Origin: CAYOHY01 sp964403885
Lineage (GTDB): Bacteria > Actinomycetota > Coriobacteriia > Anaerosomatales > PHET01
Assembly: GCA_964403885.1 (NCBI GenBank)
Contig: CAYOHY010000054.1
Coordinates: 1-11,298 of the forward strand
Reading direction: 5' to 3'
Length of the DNA: 11,298 bases
A program made the position numbers and the translations under genes. Every line of letters begins with the position of its first letter. Position 1 is the first letter of the stretch. Below are positions 6,171-11,298 of the stretch, in pieces. The notes under the pieces are model-generated. The model was not told the origin of the DNA, did not search any database, and saw only the letters and a list, made by a program, of their open reading frames with translations.

Positions 6171-7229
6171 ATGAGCGACGAGACCCGCCGCCCTGTCACC
6201 TACAAAGACGCAGGCGTCGATACCGCCGAGGGCGCGCGCGCCGTGGAGGGCATCCGCGAGAGCGTGCGCAGCACCTATCGTCCCGAGGTCATCGGCGATA
6301 TCGGTGGGTTTGGCGGGCTGTTCTCGGCGGCGGCGTTCAAAGAGATGGACGAGCCGGTCATGGTGAGCGGCACCGACGGCGTGGGCACCAAGCTCAAGCT
6401 CGCCCAACTGCTCGGCAAGCACGACACCGTGGGCGTGGACCTCGTCGCCATGTGCGTGAACGACATCCTCGTCACCGGCGCCGAGCCGCTGTTCTTCCTC
6501 GACTACGTGGCCATCGGCAAGCTCGACTCCCAGCGGGTCGCCGCGATCGTGGGCGGCATCGCCGAGGGGTGCCGCCAGTCCGGCTGCGCGCTCATCGGCG
6601 GAGAGATGGCCGAGCACCCCGGCGTCATGCCGGAAGACGACTACGACCTGTCGGGCTTTTGCGTGGGCGTTGTCGACCGTCCCAAGATGATCACCGGCGA
6701 CCTGGTGAAGCCGGGCGACGTGGTGTTGGGCCTGGCCTCGAGCGGCGTGCACTCCAACGGCTTCTCGCTGGTGCGCCGCGCGGTGGTCGACGGTCACGAG
6801 GAGGAGCTGTCCCTGCCGCGTGTCGACCTGGGCGGCCGTTCGCTGGGCGAGGCGCTGCTCGAGCCCACGCGCCTGTACGTGAAGCCGATCCTCGAGCTGC
6901 TGCGCGGGGGTGCGCCGGTGCACGCGATGGCGCACATCACCGGCGGCGGCATCACCGAGAACCTCGACCGCGTGCTGCCCAAGGACTGCGACGCGCTGGT
7001 GCACCGCGGGTCGTGGAAGGTGCCGCGCGTCATCGAGACCGTGGTCGAGGCTGCGGCGCTGAGTGCCGACGATGCGTTCAAGACCTTCAACATGGGTGTG
7101 GGCTTCGCGATCATCCTCGATCCGGCCGACGCGCCCGCCGCTGCGGTCGCACTGCGTGAGGCCGGCGAGACGGTGTGGGAGATCGGCGAGATCGTGGCCG
7201 GCACGGGTGTCGTCCGCTACCAGGGATAG
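6171..7229 (+). CDS. purM: Phosphoribosylformylglycinamidine cyclo-ligase (AIR synthetase) PurM
   Basis: PurM closes the imidazole ring, turning FGAM and ATP into AIR (step 5), as a cytosolic dimer. The product is 352 residues, the usual length. Motifs in order are VTYKDAGVD (9-17, the N-terminal signature), VSGTDGVGTKLKLA (65-78, nucleotide-binding region), DLVAMCVNDILVTGAEPLFFLDY (90-112), GGEMAEHPGVM (143-153), LASSGVHSNGFSLVR (188-202) and HITGGGITENLDRVLP (255-270). These are all classic PurM blocks and nothing is missing. It follows the LtaS-like gene by 118 bases, with its own candidate promoter, and is followed by purN after 8 bases, so purM-purN are surely co-transcribed. I prefer the ATG at 6171 over that at 6168 because of ribosome-site spacing. 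Confidence 0.97.
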   Translation: MSDETRRPVTYKDAGVDTAEGARAVEGIRESVRSTYRPEVIGDIGGFGGLFSAAAFKEMDEPVMVSGTDGVGTKLKLAQLLGKHDTVGVDLVAMCVNDILVTGAEPLFFLDYVAIGKLDSQRVAAIVGGIAEGCRQSGCALIGGEMAEHPGVMPEDDYDLSGFCVGVVDRPKMITGDLVKPGDVVLGLASSGVHSNGFSLVRRAVVDGHEEELSLPRVDLGGRSLGEALLEPTRLYVKPILELLRGGAPVHAMAHITGGGITENLDRVLPKDCDALVHRGSWKVPRVIETVVEAAALSADDAFKTFNMGVGFAIILDPADAPAAAVALREAGETVWEIGEIVAGTGVVRYQG

Positions 7230-7237
7230 GGGAGACC

Positions 7238-7858
7238 ATGAACGCACCGCGCAAGCTTCCCATCGGCGTCTTGATCTCGGGCTCGGGCACCAACCTGCAG
7301 CAGTTGATCGATCACATCCGCGAGGGCTTCCTCGACGCCGAGATCCGCGTGGTCATCTCGGACAAGGCGACCGCCTACGGTCTTGAGCGTGCGCGGGCCG
7401 CCGGCATCCCGGCCGTCCACATCGACCCCGCGGACTTCGCCGATCGCGGCGCGTTCAACGAGGCGATCCGCGATGAGCTGGTCGAGCGCGGCGTCGAGTA
7501 CGTGGTGATGGCCGGCTACATGCGTCTGCTGGGCACGCAGGTGCTGGAGGCGTTTCCCAACCGGGTGCTCAACATCCACCCCGCGCTGCTGCCGAGCTTC
7601 GCCGGCGCGCACGGCATCAAGGACGCGTTCGACCACGGCGTGAAGGTCGCGGGCGTGACCGTCCACTTCGCCAACGAGGTCTTCGACGAGGGTCCCATCA
7701 TCGCGCAGGAGGCCGTGCCGGTCCTCGAGACTGACACCATCGAGTCGCTCGAGGAGCGCATCCACAACGTCGAGTACCGCCTCTATCCGCGCGTGCTCCA
7801 GCTCATCGCCGAGAACCGCGTCCGCATCGTGGGGCGCAAGGTTCACATCGACGACTAG
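7238..7858 (+). CDS. purN: Phosphoribosylglycinamide formyltransferase PurN
   Basis: PurN formylates GAR to FGAR with 10-formyl-tetrahydrofolate (step 3), so this organism has the folate-dependent enzyme; whether PurT also exists cannot be seen. The product is 206 residues, normal for the family. The phosphate-binding GVLISGSGTNLQQLI lies at 10-24. The catalytic residues known from E. coli (Asn106, His108, Asp144) correspond to Asn112 and His114 in NIHPALLPS and to Asp150 in FDEGPIIAQ. The start ATG at 7238 has GGGGAG just upstream, overlapping the purM stop region, and the gap to purM is 8 bases. A strong hairpin follows the stop, making purN the last gene of the purM-purN unit. The frame is open further upstream but only as overlap with purM. 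Confidence 0.97.
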   Translation: MNAPRKLPIGVLISGSGTNLQQLIDHIREGFLDAEIRVVISDKATAYGLERARAAGIPAVHIDPADFADRGAFNEAIRDELVERGVEYVVMAGYMRLLGTQVLEAFPNRVLNIHPALLPSFAGAHGIKDAFDHGVKVAGVTVHFANEVFDEGPIIAQEAVPVLETDTIESLEERIHNVEYRLYPRVLQLIAENRVRIVGRKVHIDD

Positions 7859-7881
7859 CGCTCGAATCCGCTCCGGAATTC

Positions 7882-7921
7882 ACGCGGCCCCGGCCTCTCG
7901 CATGAGGGGCCGGGGCCGCGT
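7882..7921. terminator. Bidirectional 18-bp hairpin between purN and the PASTA gene
   Basis: Bases 7882-7899 pair with 7904-7921 along 18 bp, including one T-G pair, around a GCAT loop. The stem is almost entirely G-C. It begins 23 bases after the purN stop and ends 20 bases from the end of the oppositely oriented PASTA gene. This is the expected place for a shared terminator, though neither side has a clear U-run. Confidence 0.8.
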
Positions 7922-7941
7922 TCACATCTGCAGGGGTGCGG

Positions 7942-9084
7942 CTACGGAGTGGTGGCCGCCTTGCCCACCGCCACGAGCACCGACGAGCCGTTGGGGGCCT
8001 GCGTGCCCGCCGCCGGGAACTGGTAGATGACCACGTCCGCGCCCCCGGACGCGTCGACCGACTGCACGGTGGGCACGAAGCCCGCCGCCGTGAGTGCCGC
8101 CTGCGCGTCGGCCTGGGTCTTGCCCATGACGTCGGGCACCGCGGACTGCGTGGACGCCTTGCCCAGCGACACCACGATCGCCACGCCGCCACCGGCGGCG
8201 GTGGTGGAGCCCGCCGTGGGGAACTGCTGGATGACCACGCCGGCAGCGACGGTGTCGCTGTTCTGGCGGAACACCGTACCCTTGAGGCCGGCCGACTTGA
8301 TCGCGTTCATCGCGTCGGCTTCCTTCTTGCCGGTCACGTTGGGGACCTTCACCGCGCCGGTGCCCTTGCCCAGCGACACGACGAACTGCACGGTGCTGCC
8401 CGGGCTGACCTTGGCGCCCGCTTCGGGTACCTCGGCGATGACCTTGCCCTTGGCCACGGTGTCGCTGTAGGCGTCGTACGCCTCACCCTTGAGTCCGGCG
8501 CCTTCGATCGCCTTGAGCGCGTCGGCCTCGGCCTTGCCCACCACGTTGGGGACGGCCGTCTTCTCGGGCTGCGGACCCGCCGAGACCACCAGGATCACCG
8601 GCGCGCCGATACCTGCCTTGGCGCCGGGGGACGGAGACTGTGTGATGACCTCGTCCTTGGCGACCGTCTCGATGTACTGGAACGACACGACCGGGAGCAG
8701 GCCGCACTGCTTGACGATGTCCTCGGCGGTGCTCTGGGGCTGCTCGATGACGTCGGGGACGATCGCGGTGGTGTCGTCGTAGGCGTTCACCTGCAGGTCG
8801 ACCGGCTGGCCCTCCCGGAGCTTCTCGCCCGCCGCCGGGCTCTGGCTGCCGATGGAGCCCAGCTGGGCGCCCGGCGTCGAGCCGTACGACACGCGTCCCA
8901 GCTTGTAGCCGGCGTCTTCGAGCGTCCTGATCGCGTCAGCGGGCTGTTTGCCCACCACGTCGGGGACCTTGGGACCGCCGCACCCGGAGAGCGGCATCAC
9001 CGCGAGCAGCGCGGCGAATGCCACCGCCGCGAGCCCCACACGGACCACCAAGGATCGCCTCGCCCACGGTCGTGCACGCCTCAT
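7942..9084 (-). CDS. Lipoprotein with five PASTA repeats
   Basis: The 380-residue product is exported and lipid-anchored. It has an Arg-rich N-region, a hydrophobic core (about 12-32) and a textbook lipobox LSGC with the acylated cysteine at 35. The rest is five PASTA repeats at about 40-103, 109-170, 178-242, 247-310 and 316-377, each opening with (V/I/A)VP(D/N)V and a helix, and ending in a short strand (VVSLGK type). PASTA modules of PknB-like kinases and penicillin-binding proteins bind peptidoglycan fragments or act as spacers. Here no kinase, transpeptidase or other catalytic part is present, so a wall-binding or scaffold role is inferred. Repeat 2 contains a lone cysteine at 127. The ATG at 9084 has GAGG 7 bases upstream; the frame is open further upstream but lacks a signal there. 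It is divergent from the solute-binding gene. Confidence 0.93.
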   Translation of the reverse strand: MRRARPWARRSLVVRVGLAAVAFAALLAVMPLSGCGGPKVPDVVGKQPADAIRTLEDAGYKLGRVSYGSTPGAQLGSIGSQSPAAGEKLREGQPVDLQVNAYDDTTAIVPDVIEQPQSTAEDIVKQCGLLPVVSFQYIETVAKDEVITQSPSPGAKAGIGAPVILVVSAGPQPEKTAVPNVVGKAEADALKAIEGAGLKGEAYDAYSDTVAKGKVIAEVPEAGAKVSPGSTVQFVVSLGKGTGAVKVPNVTGKKEADAMNAIKSAGLKGTVFRQNSDTVAAGVVIQQFPTAGSTTAAGGGVAIVVSLGKASTQSAVPDVMGKTQADAQAALTAAGFVPTVQSVDASGGADVVIYQFPAAGTQAPNGSSVLVAVGKAATTP

Positions 9085-9091
9085 GGGAGTT

Positions 9092-9098
9092 CCTCTCT
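9092..9098 (-). promoter_or_regulatory. Ribosome binding site of the PASTA lipoprotein
   Basis: On the minus strand AGAGAGG lies 7 bases before the ATG at 9084. It supports this start, which places an n-region directly before the signal peptide core. Confidence 0.65.
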
Positions 9099-9137
9099 CG
9101 ACGTGCCGGTGCACCCCGATCGCGGCGCGTCCGGCAA

Positions 9138-9143
9138 CGGATA
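9138..9143 (-). promoter_or_regulatory. Weak candidate -10 for the PASTA gene
   Basis: On the minus strand TATCCG occurs within GTTATCC, a 7-mer shared with the purF -10 region. It lies 53 bases before the ATG. It departs from TANNNT at the last base and has no -35, so it is tentative. Confidence 0.25.
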
Positions 9144-9153
9144 ACCCCGACAA

Positions 9154-9184
9154 GTACCCGATTGCATACGATGGTACCCGATTG
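9154..9184. repeat. Direct repeat GTACCCGATTG, two copies with a 20-bp period
   Basis: Exact 11-base copies lie at 9154-9164 and 9174-9184 in the divergent spacer between the PASTA and solute-binding genes. The 20-bp period is close to two helical turns and suits a regulator bound twice on one face. The copies sit upstream of the candidate minus-strand -10 and more than 80 bp upstream of the plus-strand -10. Confidence 0.5.
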
Positions 9185-9267
9185 AGCCATGCCCGCGCGG
9201 CTTCGGGCGAACCCGTCCCGGTGACCGAAGGTGAGCGCTACGCTTCCCGCTGCATACCGCACTACGC

Positions 9268-9273
9268 TATATT
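9268..9273 (+). promoter_or_regulatory. Candidate -10 of the solute-binding protein gene
   Basis: TATATT (5 of 6 to consensus) lies 55 bases before the ATG. A poor -35, TTCCCG at 9244-9249, sits 18 bp upstream. Confidence 0.45.
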
Positions 9274-9284
9274 CATCGTCTGTT

Positions 9285-9301
9285 CGCCACCACGGGTGGC
9301 G
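9285..9301 (+). other. Leader hairpin upstream of the solute-binding protein gene
   Basis: CGCCACC at 9285-9291 pairs perfectly with GGTGGCG at 9295-9301 across a 3-base loop. It lies just after the expected transcription start and before the ribosome site, so it would form at the 5' end of the mRNA. Possible roles are mRNA stability or leader control. It could also be a DNA operator. Confidence 0.45.
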
Positions 9302-9328
9302 GGGACCACATCAGGGGAAGGGGCCCGC

Positions 9329-10498
9329 ATGACGCATACGGCTCGCACGTACATCTCGCTCGCACTCGCGTGTGCAGTGGCAGTAGGCATGGTTGGCTGC
9401 GCGAAGAAGGAAGCCTCGCAGCCGGAGTCCAAGCCGGCCGCCGAGACCACCGCGATCAAGGTCGGTTTCGCAGCGCCATTGACCGGTGACAACGCCGTCT
9501 ACGGCGAGGGCATGAAGCGCGCCGTCGAGCTCGCCATCGAAGAGGCCAACGCCTCGGCCGAGGCCAAGGACAAGGGCATCACCTTCGAGATCAAGGCCGA
9601 GGACGACGCCGGCGATCCCAAGCAGGCCGTCAACGTCGCCAACGCGCTCGTTGCCGACAAGGACGTCGTGGCGCTCGTGGGCCACTTCAACTCCGGCTGC
9701 TCGATCCCGGCTTCGCCGGTCTACAACGAGGCCACCATGGCCATGGTGAGCGTGTCGTCGAACCCGCAGCTCACCGCGCAGGGCTACAAGGTGGTCAACC
9801 GCATCGTCGCCAAGGACGACGCGCAGGGTGGCTACGCCGGCAAGCTCGCCACCGACCTGGGCTTCAAGAAGGTCGCGCTCATCGACGACGCCACGCCGTA
9901 CGGCCAGGGCCTCGCCACCGAGTTCAAGAAGGCCTTCACCGCGGCCGGCGGCACCATCGTGACCGAGGACCGCATCCAGCCCAAGGACGTCGACTTCTCG
10001 GCGCTCGTCACCAAGATCAAGAAGGCCGCCCCCAACGCGGTCTACTACGCCGGTGCGCACACCGAGGGCGCCCTGCTCACCAAGCAGATGAAGCAGGCCG
10101 GCCTCAACGTGCCGGTCATGGGCGGCGACATGCTCTACACGCCCGAGTACATCAAGATCGCCGGCGCCGATAACGCCGAGGGCGACATGGCCACCGCGCT
10201 GGGCCTGCCGCTCGAGCAGCAGCCCAAGGGCGTCGAGTTCGCCAAGAAGTACGAGGAGAAGTACGGCAAGGCTCCTGAGGCCTACGACTCCTACGCCTAC
10301 GACGCCGCTCGCATCATCATCCAGGCGGCACTGCAGGTGGGCGCTGACCGCTCGGCGGTGGCCGACGCCATCCGCGCCGGTACCCTCACCGACGGCGTGA
10401 CCGGCACCGTCGCCTTTGACGCCAACGGCGACAACAAGCAGCAGGTCATCTCGGCCTACAAGGTCGATGGCGGCAAGTGGGTCCAGATCAAGGAGTAG
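9329..10498 (+). CDS. Branched-chain amino acid type ABC transporter solute-binding lipoprotein
   Basis: The 389-residue product belongs to the LivJ/LivK-like type I periplasmic-binding family. It captures a small solute, often Leu/Ile/Val or another amino or organic acid, outside the membrane for an ABC importer. A signal peptide (core about 10-22) ends in MVGC, giving a lipid-modified Cys24; the -3 Met is slightly atypical. A Lys/Ser/Glu-rich linker leads into VGFAAPLTGDNAVYGEGMKRAVELA, the first strand and helix of lobe 1. EDDAGDPKQAVNVANALV and the GHFNSGCSIPASPVYNE ligand-site region follow, then lobe 2 with AYDSYAYDAARIII. The ATG at 9329 is preceded by AAGGGG at 5 bases. No Liv permease or ATPase is present in the window; a hairpin and an unrelated gene follow. 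Exact ligand unknown. Confidence 0.93.
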   Translation: MTHTARTYISLALACAVAVGMVGCAKKEASQPESKPAAETTAIKVGFAAPLTGDNAVYGEGMKRAVELAIEEANASAEAKDKGITFEIKAEDDAGDPKQAVNVANALVADKDVVALVGHFNSGCSIPASPVYNEATMAMVSVSSNPQLTAQGYKVVNRIVAKDDAQGGYAGKLATDLGFKKVALIDDATPYGQGLATEFKKAFTAAGGTIVTEDRIQPKDVDFSALVTKIKKAAPNAVYYAGAHTEGALLTKQMKQAGLNVPVMGGDMLYTPEYIKIAGADNAEGDMATALGLPLEQQPKGVEFAKKYEEKYGKAPEAYDSYAYDAARIIIQAALQVGADRSAVADAIRAGTLTDGVTGTVAFDANGDNKQQVISAYKVDGGKWVQIKE

Positions 10499-10520
10499 CA
10501 CTCCTTCACTCGTGACTCCC

Positions 10521-10553
10521 GGGACCGGTTCCGCGCTCTGCGGGGCCGGTCCC
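10521..10553 (+). terminator. Hairpin after the solute-binding protein gene
   Basis: GGGACCGG at 10521-10528 pairs with CCGGTCCC at 10546-10553. Two U-G pairs and CCGC/GCGG extend the RNA stem to 14 bp with a 5-base loop. It lies 22 bases after the stop. There is no U-run, only GTGCGTTA, so it is a hairpin-only terminator at best. Confidence 0.65.
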
Positions 10554-10565
10554 GTGCGTTATGCT
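10553..10565 (+). promoter_or_regulatory. Candidate -10 of the YbjQ-type gene
   Basis: TATGCT at 10560-10565 is preceded by CGTGCGT, as at purM, and lies 38 bases before the ATG. The preceding terminator hairpin covers any -35 position. Confidence 0.35.
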
Positions 10566-10603
10566 CGCATGCGATATCAAGCACGGTCGCCGAGGAGGCA
10601 CGA

Positions 10604-11298
10604 ATGCGCATCACCGGCCTGTCGGGCAACGAGATCTACTGTCTGCGCTACCTGGGCATGGAGCCCGGCCACCTGTCGATAGGCAACGGCGTCTACTCGA
10701 TGGGGCTTCTGGGCGGGCTCATGGCGGGCGTGCGGGGGCTCGTGGGTGGCGAGGTCCACGAGGTCACCGACATGATCTCTCAGGGACGCCACATCGCCAT
10801 CACGAGGCTCGAGGCCGAGGTTGCCAAGCACGGCGGCGTGGGCGCCACCGGCGTGTCGAGCGAGATCGTGTTCCACCCGGGCAACATCGAGTTCCTGAGC
10901 ATCGGCTCGACGGTGCACAGCGACGTGACGGGCGGGTTCTTCACCTCGTCGAGCGACGGCCAGGAGCTCTACTGCCAGATGGACGCGGGCTACCTGCCCA
11001 TCCGCTTCGTCTTTGGCAACGTGGCGTACTCCATCGGCGTGGGACGCAGCATCGTGGGCGGCATCAAGACGCTCGCCCGCGGCGAGGTCAAAGAGTTCAC
11101 GGACATCTTCTGGCAGACGCGCCATCACGCCCTGACCCGCATCACCGACGAGGCCAAGACGGTGGGCGCGAACAGCGTGGTGGGGATCCGCACCACGATC
11201 CTGCCCATCCAGACCATGGCGGTCCAGGAGATGCTCATGATCGGCACCGCGTCGAAGGCCGCCGTGCTCGACGAGGTGCAGCGTGGCGGCGACGTGCG
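10604..11298 (+). CDS. Tandem YbjQ/UPF0145 (heavy-metal-binding-like) domain protein, 3' end outside window
   Basis: The frame is open from ATG 10604 to the window edge: 231 codons with no stop. A strong GAGGAGG lies at 10592-10598, 5 bases before the ATG. The sequence contains two copies of a YbjQ-like module. Copy 1 (about residues 16-90) runs from GMEPGHLSIGN through GGEVHEVTDMISQGRHIAITRLEAEV to GATGVSSEIVF. Copy 2 (about 127-201) runs from GYLPIRFVFGN through ARGEVKEFTDIFWQTRHHALTRITDEA to GANSVVGIRTTI. Between them GFFTSSSDGQELYCQ resembles the N-terminal GLSGNEIYCLR, so the linker is part of the repeat. The family was labelled heavy-metal binding from sequence and forms pentamers in some structures; its role is not established. 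No signal peptide is seen, so it should be cytosolic. Only the start of the gene is visible. Confidence 0.85.
   Translation, partial: MRITGLSGNEIYCLRYLGMEPGHLSIGNGVYSMGLLGGLMAGVRGLVGGEVHEVTDMISQGRHIAITRLEAEVAKHGGVGATGVSSEIVFHPGNIEFLSIGSTVHSDVTGGFFTSSSDGQELYCQMDAGYLPIRFVFGNVAYSIGVGRSIVGGIKTLARGEVKEFTDIFWQTRHHALTRITDEAKTVGANSVVGIRTTILPIQTMAVQEMLMIGTASKAAVLDEVQRGGDV

Noticed and set aside
6000..7247. A long minus-strand open frame over purM
   Set aside because: It is antisense to an intact PurM with all motifs, has a His/Ala/Arg-rich low-complexity product and no ribosome site.
9085..9095. Similar sequences before both minus-strand starts (GAGGA, then CTCCC, then ATG) suggesting a shared leader element
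   Set aside because: The resemblance is confined to the ribosome site and a few bases; two cases are not enough to call a shared element.
9311..10501. A long minus-strand open frame (about 396 codons) over the solute-binding gene
   Set aside because: It is an antisense shadow caused by the GC-rich third positions of a clear family member; its translation is rich in Leu, Gly, Val and Asp repeats with no motif.
1..11298. Mobile elements, CRISPR arrays, tRNA or rRNA genes, toxin-antitoxin or phage-defence genes
   Set aside because: I found no transposase, integrase, repeat-spacer pattern, tRNA-like cloverleaf or defence motif; base composition is even and genes are housekeeping or envelope types.

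Overview
The window is high-GC throughout (roughly two thirds G+C by eye) with dense coding on both strands. Every assignable promoter has a TANNNT-type -10, and most genes have strong GA-rich Shine-Dalgarno sites. Together with the Bacillus-type Fe-S PurF, the small-type PurL, the LtaS-like enzyme and the PASTA lipoprotein, this suggests a Gram-positive high-GC actinobacterium. A Coriobacteriia-like anaerobe is my guess, but the sequence alone does not prove it.

Layout. 3-890 (+): the 3' end of purL. 891-1062: spacer with a long composite palindrome. 1063-1899 (-): a two-helix potassium channel. 1900-2146: divergent spacer with CGAACG repeats and the purF promoter. 2147-3604 (+): purF. 3605-4039 (+): a small multi-pass membrane protein of unknown function, abutting purF. 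4115-6052 (+): an LtaS/MdoB-type phosphoglycerol-transferase-like membrane enzyme starting at TTG. 6171-7229 and 7238-7858 (+): purM and purN. 7882-7921: an 18-bp hairpin between convergent genes. 7942-9084 (-): a lipoprotein with five PASTA repeats. 9085-9328: divergent spacer with a direct repeat and a leader hairpin. 9329-10498 (+): a branched-chain amino acid type solute-binding lipoprotein. 10521-10553: a hairpin. 10604 to the window end (+): a tandem YbjQ/UPF0145 protein, cut off by the window. No gene-free stretch exceeds 300 bases; the two largest gaps (about 245 bases each) are described as features or findings.

How it works together. PurF, PurL, PurM and PurN catalyse steps 1, 4, 5 and 3 of de novo IMP synthesis. 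The set is collinear but interrupted: a channel gene on the opposite strand lies between purL and purF, and two membrane/envelope genes lie between purF and purM. The right third is envelope and transport accessory material with no obvious pathway link.

I see no phage, transposon, CRISPR, tRNA or rRNA, and no clearly new multi-gene system. The items most worth a second look are the composite palindrome after purL, the interruptions of the pur set, the operator-like repeats in the two divergent spacers, the U-tract-poor hairpins, and the PASTA lipoprotein and solute-binding protein that appear without their usual partners.
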